NCBI GenBank assembly: GCA_016934935.1
Contig: JAFGRW010000024.1
Location: forward strand, 1-64,000
DNA from: Spirochaetota bacterium
GTDB taxonomy: Bacteria; Spirochaetota; UBA4802; JAFGJZ01
Direction: 5' to 3'
Length of the DNA: 64,000 nucleotides
In this document: in pieces, positions 8,398 to 16,854 of the stretch
How the letters are laid out: each line of letters starts with the position of its first letter
How positions within the stretch are numbered: position 1 is the stretch's first letter
Notes under the pieces: model-generated
What the model was told of the DNA's origin: nothing
The model's input: only the letters and a program-made list of their open reading frames with translations
Database searches by the model: none
Translations under genes and position numbers: made by a program

Positions 8398-9278
8398 CTT
8401 CACGTACATGGGATACATTTCAAAGAATAATAAGTGCCTTAATTGCGTTACCGGTCTATTTTTTCCTGATATTTTTTGACCAGTACTATACTCTTGGAAT
8501 ACTGCTGATTTCTCTTGCAGTTACTCTTTCATGCCTTTATGAATTTTACCAGATTGCCTCTTCAAAGGGGGGAGGGACTCCTTTTGTTATTCCCGGTTTG
8601 GCCGCTGGTTTTGTTATAAACGTGATTATCTATATGTTCAGTTTCGGCCGTGTTTATGGATTCGAAAGGTATCTTGCAATTTTTGATGTGCGCATTGTTC
8701 TGGCGGTATTTGTGTTTTTAGGTGTGATAATTAGCGCGTTGCATATTGTTATAAGGCCTTTGTCCGACGGCATATTCTCTCTTGCTACAACCATGTTTGG
8801 TATCATATTTATTGTTCTTCCCTTTTCACATATCATTTTAATGAAAGCGCTGCCCGACGGAATATATTACATTTTTATTTTGCATCTTGTTATCATGTTT
8901 AACGATACCTTTGCCTATTTCGGTGGGGTTTTTTTCGGCACACACAAAACCGGTTTTCCCGTTTCGCCCAACAAGTCTTGGGAGGGCTATTTTTCGGGTA
9001 TGCTGTTTAGTACGGTTGTCATAATTGTCGCTAACGAAGCATTCCAGATCTTTTTTGACAGGCATCTTTTTTCCCTGCCTGAAGCTATACTGTTGGGTAT
9101 GCTTCTGTCTCTTCTTGGTAATATTGGAGATCTGGTTGAATCAGCTATTAAAAGAGATGCCGATATCAAGGACTCGGGAAGGATTATTCCCGGGCATGGC
9201 GGAATGTGGGATGTCTTTGATGCCTTGATATTTGTTTTCCCTGTGTTTTACTACTACCTTAAACTAAAGGGAGTGTAA
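8394..9278 (+). CDS. cdsA: Phosphatidate cytidylyltransferase
   Basis: Makes CDP-diacylglycerol from phosphatidic acid and CTP, the branch point of phospholipid synthesis, in the inner membrane. The 294-residue protein has about eight hydrophobic segments. Its C-terminal half carries the family signature: FNDTFAYFGGVFFG, the SPNKSWEGYFSG segment, and the terminal SAIKRDADIKDSGRIIPGHG with the DRxD-like metal-binding residues and the final GGMWDVFDAL. It overlaps uppS by ATGA and abuts dxr. Confidence 0.97.
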   Translation: MTSRTWDTFQRIISALIALPVYFFLIFFDQYYTLGILLISLAVTLSCLYEFYQIASSKGGGTPFVIPGLAAGFVINVIIYMFSFGRVYGFERYLAIFDVRIVLAVFVFLGVIISALHIVIRPLSDGIFSLATTMFGIIFIVLPFSHIILMKALPDGIYYIFILHLVIMFNDTFAYFGGVFFGTHKTGFPVSPNKSWEGYFSGMLFSTVVIIVANEAFQIFFDRHLFSLPEAILLGMLLSLLGNIGDLVESAIKRDADIKDSGRIIPGHGGMWDVFDALIFVFPVFYYYLKLKGV

Positions 9279-10439
9279 ATGCCTTCGGATGTAATAATTC
9301 TTGGATCTACAGGCTCGATAGGTTGCAGCACTCTTAGAGTAATTGATGAGTATCCAGATCTCTTTTCGGTAAAAGGGCTCGTTTGTAATTGCAATGTGCA
9401 AACACTTGGCGAACAACTTGAGCGGTACAAGCCTCTTTTTTGCGGTATAACATCACCTCGTGATGATGCTCAGATTGAATCGTTAAAAATATGTTTCCCA
9501 AAGATCAGATTCTTTACAGGTGATGAGGCGGCACTTGATGTTGTATCAGAGGGTGCCGATATTTGTGTTTCGGCAATAGTTGGCGCCGCGGGTTTTCTAC
9601 CCTCGCTTTATGCTTTGAAAAGCTGTAAGCGGATAGCACTTGCCAATAAAGAGACTCTGGTTATGGCCGGTGATCTTTTTTTCGAACAAGCCGCGAGTTG
9701 CGAAACCGAAATAATTCCAGTCGACAGTGAACATGGTGCTCTTTTCGCGCTTTTAGATTGCATGGAACAAGAGCATATTGATTCTGTTATTCTCACAGCA
9801 TCCGGTGGAAGTTTGAGAGATTATCCTTTAGAAAAACTCGCAAATGTAACTCCCGAAGAAGCCCTTGCTCACCCCACCTGGAATATGGGAAGCAAGATAA
9901 CAATTGACTCCGCCACCCTGATGAATAAGGGGTTTGAGGTAATAGAAGCGCATCACCTTTTTTCTTTACCGTATGAACGCATAAAAGTACTGGTGCATCC
10001 GGAAAGTCTGATACACTCGCTTGTTCAGACTACCTGTGGCGCTTTGCACGCGCATTTAGGTATAGCGGATATGGCTTTCCCTATTTCGTATGCCATGCTT
10101 TATCCGGGAATCAGACCCAATAATTTTGAAAAACTTGATCTTGTTAAGGCTGGATCTTTAACCTTTCGCGAGCTAGACAAGAGACGTTATCCCGCGTTGG
10201 ATCTTTGTTACGATGCCGGACGAGCTGGCGGGGCAGCCACCGTTGTTTTAAATGCCGCGAACGAGATTGCCGTGCATTCGTTTTTATCTCACCGTATTGG
10301 ATTTTCAAGTATCACTGAAGTAACACTGCACACAGTGAATTCGCTTTGCAATTTGCCGGCAAGCGATGTGCAATCTGTTCTTGATGCTGACAGATTGGCA
10401 AGAGAAACGGCCAGTGCGTATATTGATAAAATGGAATAA
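9279..10439 (+). CDS. dxr: 1-deoxy-D-xylulose 5-phosphate reductoisomerase
   Basis: The second step of the MEP isoprenoid pathway, converting DXP to MEP with NADPH. It has an N-terminal LGSTGSIGCSTL nucleotide-binding motif, ANKETLVMAG (about residue 125), the metal-binding PVDSEHGALF (about 147-156), HPTWNMGSKITIDSATLMNK (about 200-219) and the substrate-loop segment VHPESLIHSLV. The 386-residue length is standard. Its product pathway feeds uppS in the same operon. The cdsA stop directly precedes the ATG. Confidence 0.97.
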   Translation: MPSDVIILGSTGSIGCSTLRVIDEYPDLFSVKGLVCNCNVQTLGEQLERYKPLFCGITSPRDDAQIESLKICFPKIRFFTGDEAALDVVSEGADICVSAIVGAAGFLPSLYALKSCKRIALANKETLVMAGDLFFEQAASCETEIIPVDSEHGALFALLDCMEQEHIDSVILTASGGSLRDYPLEKLANVTPEEALAHPTWNMGSKITIDSATLMNKGFEVIEAHHLFSLPYERIKVLVHPESLIHSLVQTTCGALHAHLGIADMAFPISYAMLYPGIRPNNFEKLDLVKAGSLTFRELDKRRYPALDLCYDAGRAGGAATVVLNAANEIAVHSFLSHRIGFSSITEVTLHTVNSLCNLPASDVQSVLDADRLARETASAYIDKME

Positions 10440-10523
10440 AGTATTTAGAAAAACACTATTTTGAAGAATTGAACTTTTAACAAACTATTTGTGGAAAATA
10501 ATATATTAATATGAGGTTTTGCG

Positions 10524-12071
10524 ATGAATCCGGATTTTTTTGTTTATATACTATGGGCCGGCCTGCTTTTGGGTTGTTCCATTTTTGTTCACGAATTAGG
10601 GCATCTCCTGGGTGGCAAAATGGTTGGTATCAAGGCTCGTGTTTTTTCGTTGGGATACGGAAAGGGTTTTATTAAAAAAAAGTGGGGTGATACCACATAT
10701 CAGATAACCTTAATACCTTTTGGTGGATATTGCGCTTTTTACGGTGATGTCCCCGGTGCAGCTTTAGAGGGTAAAAATTTTGAATTTTTTACTGCTTCTC
10801 CCTGGCGACGTATTGTAACTGTGGTCATGGGGCCTCTTTTTAACCTGTTTTTCGGAATTATACTTTTTTTTGCTCTTAATCTTGCCGGTTATGAAGTTGA
10901 AACAAACAGAATTATGATACCCGAAAGCAGCTCCATGGAATTACCGGCTCAAAAGGCTGGTTTGAAAAGTGGTGATACTGTAGTCGCAATTGATGATAAA
11001 GAGATATTGTCTTTTATGGAAATTCAGTCGGCTGTGGTTTTTTCTGACGGTAAGCCTCTTGATTTTACTGTTGTACGTGATGGGAAAAAATTAGATTTCA
11101 AAGTTACTCCGGTTCAGTATAGCAATGGAGGGTACTACTCAATAGGCATTATGCCTTATGGAACCGATGTTTTGATTACAGGTCTTGAACCTTCAGATGT
11201 GGCGCAGAAAGCCGGTTTGAAGGTTTATGACCGGGTTAAGGCAATAAACGGCGAGTCGTTGAAAGGCTCCAGCCATTTTTCCGAAATATTGCAGAATAAC
11301 GGCGAGGTACAGCTGGTATTGCAGATCGAACGCTCCGGTGAAAATCTGGAGATTGAAATTACTCCAAGATTTAGGGAGCAGCTGGTCTTAACAGAGTTTC
11401 ATAGTACTCTTTTTCCTGATGAGTCGTTTGATATCAATGTTTCTGATCTGGATACGATTAAAACGGCTATTAAAAAGGGGACGGTGTCTGTTAACGGCAA
11501 AAATGTTGCCGACTTTGATGATTTTCTATCTGTTATTGAGAGTCTGGAGGGTGGCAAGGCTGTTATAGATACAAAAGGCGGCTCTTATGAAGCGGTTGTT
11601 AAATACCGGAAAAGTGGTTTTATCGGTGTAGCCACATTTGCTGCACCAGAAATGATTTCTGTAAAGCATGGATTAGCCGGGGCGTTTAAGAAATCACTGA
11701 CCGACCCTTACGATTTTATTGTACAGAATCTCCAGGGCATGAGGATGCTTTTTACCGGCAAGATAAGCGCCAGGGATAATGTGTCTGGACCTGTACAAAT
11801 AGCCAAGTTGGCGGGCGACACAATGCGTTACCGTGGAGTACGTGAGTACCTGCTTTTTATGGCGCGAATATCCATAATTCTGATGATTATGAATTTGCTG
11901 CCAATACCCGCCGTGGACGGAAGCCACATCGTATTTTATTTGATTGAGGCGGTAAGGGGTAAACCGCTACCTGCCGGAATAATGGAAAAGGTGCAGGCTT
12001 TTGGCTTTTTTCTGTTGATAGGCTTGGGAGTTCTTGTCCTTTTTAATGATATTTCAAAACTTGTTTTTTAG
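10524..12071 (+). CDS. rseP: Site-2 intramembrane zinc protease, RseP family
   Basis: Cleaves membrane-embedded anti-sigma factors or signal-peptide remnants within the inner membrane. The first membrane helix carries HELGH (residues 23-27), and the C-terminal helix region has the second zinc-ligand motif NLLPIPAVDGSHI (about 455-467). Between them lie two PDZ-like regions: QKAGLKSGDTVVAIDDKEI (about 145-163) and QKAGLKVYDRVKAINGE. At 515 residues it is longer than E. coli RseP, partly from a third beta-rich insert (about 300-370). A GAGG precedes the ATG. It ends the conserved operon and is followed by a terminator. Confidence 0.95.
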   Translation: MNPDFFVYILWAGLLLGCSIFVHELGHLLGGKMVGIKARVFSLGYGKGFIKKKWGDTTYQITLIPFGGYCAFYGDVPGAALEGKNFEFFTASPWRRIVTVVMGPLFNLFFGIILFFALNLAGYEVETNRIMIPESSSMELPAQKAGLKSGDTVVAIDDKEILSFMEIQSAVVFSDGKPLDFTVVRDGKKLDFKVTPVQYSNGGYYSIGIMPYGTDVLITGLEPSDVAQKAGLKVYDRVKAINGESLKGSSHFSEILQNNGEVQLVLQIERSGENLEIEITPRFREQLVLTEFHSTLFPDESFDINVSDLDTIKTAIKKGTVSVNGKNVADFDDFLSVIESLEGGKAVIDTKGGSYEAVVKYRKSGFIGVATFAAPEMISVKHGLAGAFKKSLTDPYDFIVQNLQGMRMLFTGKISARDNVSGPVQIAKLAGDTMRYRGVREYLLFMARISIILMIMNLLPIPAVDGSHIVFYLIEAVRGKPLPAGIMEKVQAFGFFLLIGLGVLVLFNDISKLVF

Positions 12072-12128
12072 GTTATTGTGTATAGATTATGGTAAAATTT
12101 ATAAATTACTTTTGTAAACATATTACCT

Positions 12129-12159
12129 GCTGGAACATTGTAATTTTTTGAAGTTCCCT
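12129..12159 (+). repeat. Intergenic repeat, copy C (right end only)
   Basis: The sequence from CTGGAACATTGTAATTT to GAAGTTCCCTT matches the right-hand 30 bases of copies A and E with a few substitutions. The left half is missing. It lies just after rseP. Confidence 0.6.
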
Positions 12160-12184
12160 TGTAATCAGAAACGCTTAAAAATAA

Positions 12185-12214
12185 AAAAGACTCCGCTAAC
12201 TAACGGAGTCTTTT
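12185..12214. terminator. Bidirectional intrinsic terminator
   Basis: An 11-bp perfect stem (12185-12195 with 12204-12214) has an 8-base loop. The arms begin and end in A and T runs, so it works on both strands, between the convergent rseP and PTS IIC genes. Confidence 0.9.
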
Positions 12215-12277
12215 AGGTAAGAAATAAGTTTTGCTGATATATTTATTATATCTGTTTTTAGTACTGACATGCTGTTA

Positions 12278-13627
12278 CTATTTGTTTGTAATTTTTTGGG
12301 ATGATGAAGATTTCCAGGTAATAAAGATCATTAGAATAACAAGTGGTACAAGTGCTATGCTTAAAATGTCCCCTTCCAGAAGAAGAACAATCCAGCTTCG
12401 TAAAGGATTTCCCGCGTCAAGAAAACTTGTAAAAACACCATCGTAGCCCTCTATGTTGTAATTTGATACCCGTGCCATATCGGTAACGATAGGTGCAAAC
12501 ATCGAAGCGTAATAGAGGTTGATAATAACAACAGGGATACCGATAATAAAGGATTTAATAATGTTACCTTTAGTTGCAACAGCGATAAATGCAACTGGAA
12601 CCAGCAAGTTTGTCAGGTCGCCTATTGGAATAAAATTGATACCCGGTAGAATGATTGCAAGAATAATGGATACCGGCATCAATAGAAGCGCGGTAACAAG
12701 AACGGCGGGTACCGCGAAAAGTACAGCCACGTCAAGACCGATATAAGTCGCCCCAAGATGTGAGAATTTTCTGGTGATAAAAAGCTTCATGCCCTCCGAG
12801 ATAGGAATTAGTGATGATCCCAGTATTTCACCCATTTTGGGCAGTATAAATACAACAGCCGCAAAACCGAAAGAGAGGTTTAAAATATCCCGAAATTCGT
12901 ATCCGCCTGCTAAACCAAGCAAAATACCGATAATAAGCCCGATAATCATTGGCTCACCTAGCAGACCAAGCTTTTTTTTAAGATGTTCGGGATTGGCTTT
13001 AACCGATCTTAAACCGGGTATGCGATCAAGCAGAAGGTTTATCACAACTGCTATTGGATAATGAACTATACCCGAAAGATGGGGAATGCAGATGCCGTTC
13101 ATGCCTGTTAATTTGTTAACCAGAGGAGCCGACCATTCCGCAAGTTTAAGCACAAGTATGAAAGCCGCGGAAGCGATTATTATTGCCAGCCAGGGATTTT
13201 CTGTTGTATGGTGTATCAGCGCTGCCAAAAAAATCACATGCCAGTAGTTCCATATATCGATATTAACAGTCTTTGTAAGCCGGCCTACAAGAAGAATAAT
13301 ATTGATTACTATTAATATGAATAAAATTAATGGAGCCAGTGAATATGACCAGGTTATCCCGGCAAGCGGGGGCCATCCTGTATCGAGTACGGGCAGGTTA
13401 AGTCCTGATCTTTCAATAATCGCTTGCATGACCGGATTGATTATTTTTACAAAAAAATCAAAGGTCATAAAAATACCAATAAAAGCGATACCCAGGGTAA
13501 GTGCCGATTTTAACGCGGTTGAGCCTTTTATGCCGAAAACAAGAGCCATAACAAAGATGATTATTGGCAGCATTACGTATGGTTCAAAACTCAAAAAATA
13601 TTTTAAAGCACTGTTTAAGGTTTCCAT
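12278..13627 (-). CDS. gatC: PTS transporter subunit IIC, galactitol (Gat) family
   Basis: An integral membrane permease of about 449 residues with roughly ten or more hydrophobic segments. It matches the GatC pattern: an N-terminal VMLPIIIF helix, LDTGWPPLAGITWS (about 80-94), VNIDIWNYWHVIF (about 118-130), the GLLGEPMIIGLIIGILLGLAGGY loop region and the ILPGINFIPIGDLTNL segment. Gat-family IIC proteins move and phosphorylate polyols or related sugars with separate IIA and IIB partners, which are absent here. The only EIIA domain in the window (25437) is regulatory-looking and 12 kb away. The substrate is not known. Confidence 0.82.
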   Translation of the reverse strand: METLNSALKYFLSFEPYVMLPIIIFVMALVFGIKGSTALKSALTLGIAFIGIFMTFDFFVKIINPVMQAIIERSGLNLPVLDTGWPPLAGITWSYSLAPLILFILIVINIILLVGRLTKTVNIDIWNYWHVIFLAALIHHTTENPWLAIIIASAAFILVLKLAEWSAPLVNKLTGMNGICIPHLSGIVHYPIAVVINLLLDRIPGLRSVKANPEHLKKKLGLLGEPMIIGLIIGILLGLAGGYEFRDILNLSFGFAAVVFILPKMGEILGSSLIPISEGMKLFITRKFSHLGATYIGLDVAVLFAVPAVLVTALLLMPVSIILAIILPGINFIPIGDLTNLLVPVAFIAVATKGNIIKSFIIGIPVVIINLYYASMFAPIVTDMARVSNYNIEGYDGVFTSFLDAGNPLRSWIVLLLEGDILSIALVPLVILMIFITWKSSSSQKITNK

Positions 13628-13970
13628 AAACTCTCCGGTTAAATCTGTTGTGTTACATGTGTTTTATACCATTATTCCAAATAATGTGATATTGTCAATG
13701 TTAAACTGACTATAGTTGAATATTCGCAATAGAGCCCGTATGGGCTTTTATGGTCCGAATAAATTGACGGATTTAGTATAAATTATTAGTTGAAACAGGT
13801 TGCAGCAGCTAATAAATGATAAACAGACAATGAATGATTTGACATAATGGTTATTGTCTATAATAATTTGATTATTGTATCTGCAATTAATCTGCTTTTT
13901 AAAATGTACGATTAGGTGCGGTTAGTATCAAATAGAGGAGTAAAATCTCCTGATAAAATGAGGTGGTAAA
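13628..13970. other. Divergent promoter region between gatC and a lipoprotein gene
   Basis: These 343 AT-rich bases separate two divergently transcribed genes, so both promoters should lie here. A small hairpin AGCCC-GTAT-GGGCT followed by TTTTA sits near 13733-13750. The ribosome site GAGGTGG precedes the lipoprotein start at 13971. I see no other gene or clear operator. Confidence 0.5.
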
Positions 13971-14618
13971 ATGATTAAAAAAATTATGTATTTCCTGATG
14001 GCTTGTCTATTAATGACAGCGTTTTTGTCTTGTAGTGATGATGAATCCGAGGACAAGGCCAGTGTCATAGATGATTATCCATTGGGTGATGTTAATGTTA
14101 CGATAGCAGCAGAAGTGATGGATGTATCTATGGACGTGATTGATAGTGCCGTTGATAGTGCCATTGATAGTGCTATGATGTCAGGGAAAAGAAGCGCTAC
14201 AAGAGCAACTGAAACGCAAACCATAAATTTTACCGATTCGACCGGCAAGATAAAGGTTACAGGTGAAGTAACTTATGATTCTGATGATGAAGAGTATGGT
14301 GACTTTTCCTATCTTCTGACTATTGAATTTGATGATTATGAAGAGGGTGGAGTAATACTTGATGGTCAAGTGGATTATGAAATGTATTACACTTTTGATG
14401 TTGTAACTGGTCAAAATATTGAATATACATATAGCGGTGATTTCAAGATACTCTATGAGAACCACCGTTACGAAATTGAGTGGGATTTTGTAATGAGCTG
14501 CATAAATTATGAGTATACGATTACAGGTACATATACTTGCAATGGAGAATCTTATGGATCAGAAATGTTAACCGGTTTTTTTACTGAAGAAGAGAGTGAA
14601 GACGAAGATTGGCGTTAA
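13971..14618 (+). CDS. Hypothetical lipoprotein, beta-rich
   Basis: A 215-residue exported lipoprotein. The N-terminus has a Lys-rich start, a hydrophobic helix and the lipobox FLSC (Cys about residue 21), followed by an acidic linker. A run of repeated I/V-D-S-A (about 55-68) precedes a beta-strand-rich acidic body with alternating Tyr/Asp/Glu. No family is recognised. A GGTGG ribosome site precedes the ATG, and a terminator follows 37 bp after the stop, so it is monocistronic. Confidence 0.75.
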   Translation: MIKKIMYFLMACLLMTAFLSCSDDESEDKASVIDDYPLGDVNVTIAAEVMDVSMDVIDSAVDSAIDSAMMSGKRSATRATETQTINFTDSTGKIKVTGEVTYDSDDEEYGDFSYLLTIEFDDYEEGGVILDGQVDYEMYYTFDVVTGQNIEYTYSGDFKILYENHRYEIEWDFVMSCINYEYTITGTYTCNGESYGSEMLTGFFTEEESEDEDWR

Positions 14619-14654
14619 TAAGCTGTATATTTAATTCATAAATAATCCAGTTTT

Positions 14655-14685
14655 AAAACGGTATCATTGGATACCGTTTTTTTTT
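14655..14685 (+). terminator. Intrinsic terminator after the lipoprotein gene
   Basis: AAAACGGTATC (14655-14665) pairs with GATACCGTTTT (14670-14680) over an ATTG loop and is followed by five more T residues. Confidence 0.93.
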
Positions 14686-14769
14686 ACCATAATTTATTTA
14701 CAGGGTAATAAAATCCGATACAGGAAATAATTGTTTGTTTTTGTTCATTACCCGATATAGGAGGTTAAC

Positions 14770-15270
14770 ATGAACATTGATTCAAGAATTATCGGTAAAT
14801 TATATTCTAATCAGGTTCTTGTTGAAAAGAGACCTTCTGATGAAGGGCAGTTAAGCGAGTCGAGAAAAAGAATGCTTGATGAGCTTAAGCAGCGTGACTA
14901 CCATGTAAGGCAGCATGAATCGTCACACGCAAGTTCGCCCGGGGTCATTCAATATGGAGCACCTCGTTTTAAGTATCAGTTAGGGCCTGATGGGCGACCT
15001 TATGCTGTGGGTGGTGAAGTTACCCTCGGTACTATGCCTTCGGATAATCCGCAAACAGCACGAATCAATGCCGATGCCTTACGAAAGGCAGCTCTTGCTA
15101 ACGGTGATCCGTCGCCACAGGATCTGGCAGCTGCTTCATCCGCTGAAGCCATGAAGATTGAAGCGGATATTAATATGATGAGCCGTTCCGCAAACATATA
15201 TAAGAATATGGAAACAGAGATGAATCGCCCGGTTTATCCACCGGTTTCCTCTTTAAATTTTTTCGCATAA
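14770..15270 (+). CDS. Putative metalloprotease-like protein, SprA-related / CJM1_0395 family
   Basis: A 166-residue protein with VRQHESSHASSPG (about residues 46-58), which fits an HExxH motif. It is followed by the Gly/Pro/Tyr segment YQLGPDGRPYAVGGEVTLGT (about 75-94) that is characteristic of the SprA-related family, and a charged helical tail. The family is annotated as putative metalloprotease from the motif alone, and no activity is established. There is no signal peptide. The ATG follows AGGAGG at 14759-14764. It appears to be a single-gene unit. Confidence 0.75.
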   Translation: MNIDSRIIGKLYSNQVLVEKRPSDEGQLSESRKRMLDELKQRDYHVRQHESSHASSPGVIQYGAPRFKYQLGPDGRPYAVGGEVTLGTMPSDNPQTARINADALRKAALANGDPSPQDLAAASSAEAMKIEADINMMSRSANIYKNMETEMNRPVYPPVSSLNFFA

Positions 15271-15696
15271 TGTTTTTATGGCAGTTGCTTTTTGTTGCTG
15301 ATTTATATGAACTTCCTGAATAAATTCCGCCAGGATTGATTCTTTTCGTTTTAAGTCCTGTTAAATTCAAGTATTGCTGTAATTTTAGCAAATTACAGCA
15401 ATACTTGAATTTATTATTAATGACAATAAAAGTTTTCTCTTCTTTTTTAAAGAACAAACAGGATTATGAGTTTTGTCTTAGCCATTAAAAAGCATGATCC
15501 ATTAATGTGCTGATTAAGTTATGTTTGAACCGCAAGACAAATTTAAATATCCAATAAATTTAAATATGTATTTGGTTTTTTTGTGTATTTGTGTTTCTTT
15601 TGTTGCAAAACAGAGCGCCTTTTTTTTAATGAATTTTAAAAGTGTTTCTTTTTACAGAATCACTTTCTTCAAGAATCAAAAAATATGAGGTAGATA
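15271..15696. other. Intergenic region with a long perfect hairpin
   Basis: These 426 bases hold a 24-bp perfect inverted repeat (15362-15413) and otherwise AT-rich sequence with several T-runs leading to the aldolase-homologue gene, whose ribosome site TGAGG lies at 15686-15690. No open frame here looks coding. Confidence 0.6.
15362..15413. repeat. 24-bp perfect inverted repeat with 4-base loop
   Basis: The arms 15362-15385 and 15390-15413 are exact reverse complements around TAGC. The stem is AT-rich (core CAAGTATTGCTGTAA). It may act as a terminator for the upstream HExxH-protein gene, about 90 bp away, but the stem is unusually long and perfect and lacks a clean T-run, so a small mobile hairpin is also possible. 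Confidence 0.9.
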
Positions 15697-16701
15697 ATGG
15701 CAAAGGAAAACGAAGTGAACTGTACCGAGATGAAGCGCGGTTCATGGCTTACATATCGACCGGATATCAAGGTATTGGATTGTACTATCCGTGATGGCGG
15801 GTTGGTAAATAATTTTTATTTTAAAGATGAATTTGTTAAGGCTGTTTACCATACACTTATCGAAATGAATGTCGATTATATGGAGATCGGCAAAATAGTT
15901 AACGAGAAGGCGCTTGACCCCTCTAAATACGGAATATGGAACTATTGTAAAGAAGATGATATCCGCCGGGTAATCGGAGATAACGAAGATACTGATCTTA
16001 AAATTGCGGTTATGGCCGATATAGGCCGTACATTTAAAGAGGATATACGCCCCAGGGATGAGAGCATCGTTGATATGATAAGGGTAGCCTGTTATATCCA
16101 CCAGATTCCGGCAGCTCTGGAATTGATAGAAGACGCTCACAAAAAGGGTTACGAGACAACCTGTAATTTGATGGCTGTTTCAAAATGTTCAAAAGACGAT
16201 ATTAAAGAGGCACTTCGATTAATTGTAGATAGTCCGGTAGACGTTGTGTATCTTGTGGATAGTTTTGGGTCATATTATTCTGAACAGATACGTGATCTTA
16301 CACGTATATATCTTGAAATAGCCGAAGCAAAGGGGAAGGTGGTCGGTTTTCATGGACACAACAACCAGCAACTTGCCTACGCGAATACTGTCGAAACATT
16401 GATCTGCGGTACAAGCTATCTTGATGCTACTATCGGCGGCTTGGGTCGTGGTGCGGGTAACTGCCCTCTTGAGCTTTTAATCGGTTTTCTGAAAAATCCG
16501 AAGTATCATATTGTTCCGCTTCTTAAGTTTATTCAGGATTACATAGTGCCTTTACAAAAAGAGATTCATTGGGGTTACGATATTGCCTATATGCTTACAG
16601 GTCAGCTTAATGAGCATCCACGTTCGGCAATAAAGTTCATTGATGAAAAGGGTACTGACTATGTTGATTTTTTCAATAGTCTATGTGATGTTCAGGAGTA
16701 A
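15697..16701 (+). CDS. DRE-TIM metallolyase family protein (HMGL/aldolase-like)
   Basis: A 334-residue TIM-barrel protein. VLDCTIRDGGLVNNFYF (about residues 25-41) is the metal- and substrate-binding D-x-T-x-RDGG motif. FHGHNNQQLAYAN (about 216-228) supplies the two His metal ligands, and ATIGGLGRGAGNCPLE (about 247-262) is the G-x-G-x-GxGNxxxE motif. These place it with 4-hydroxy-2-oxovalerate aldolases and related lyases. It lacks the LeuA-type regulatory C-terminus. The substrate is not predictable and no pathway partner sits nearby. A GAGG precedes the ATG, and a terminator follows. Confidence 0.85.
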   Translation: MAKENEVNCTEMKRGSWLTYRPDIKVLDCTIRDGGLVNNFYFKDEFVKAVYHTLIEMNVDYMEIGKIVNEKALDPSKYGIWNYCKEDDIRRVIGDNEDTDLKIAVMADIGRTFKEDIRPRDESIVDMIRVACYIHQIPAALELIEDAHKKGYETTCNLMAVSKCSKDDIKEALRLIVDSPVDVVYLVDSFGSYYSEQIRDLTRIYLEIAEAKGKVVGFHGHNNQQLAYANTVETLICGTSYLDATIGGLGRGAGNCPLELLIGFLKNPKYHIVPLLKFIQDYIVPLQKEIHWGYDIAYMLTGQLNEHPRSAIKFIDEKGTDYVDFFNSLCDVQE

Positions 16702-16795
16702 AACATTAAAGATTAAAGTATTTATGATTGCTGTTTTGTGATATAAATTCATAACATCAAACTTTTTGAAATTATAATTTTAAAAAGTTATCACT

Positions 16796-16832
16796 AACTA
16801 AAAAGAACCGGGTTAACGGTTCTTTTTTAGTT
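16796..16832. terminator. Bidirectional intrinsic terminator
   Basis: A 15-base arm (16796-16810, ending AAAGAACCG) pairs with 16817-16832 (CGGTTCTTTTTT onward), with one extra T and the loop GGTTAA. It lies between the convergent aldolase-homologue and hcp genes. Confidence 0.93.
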
Positions 16833-16854
16833 ATAGCTTTTGTGATTATACGGT

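Noticed and set aside
13733-13750. Small hairpin AGCCC-GTAT-GGGCT followed by TTTTA
   Set aside because: It resembles a terminator but sits between two divergent genes with nothing upstream to terminate, so chance or a leader structure is more likely.
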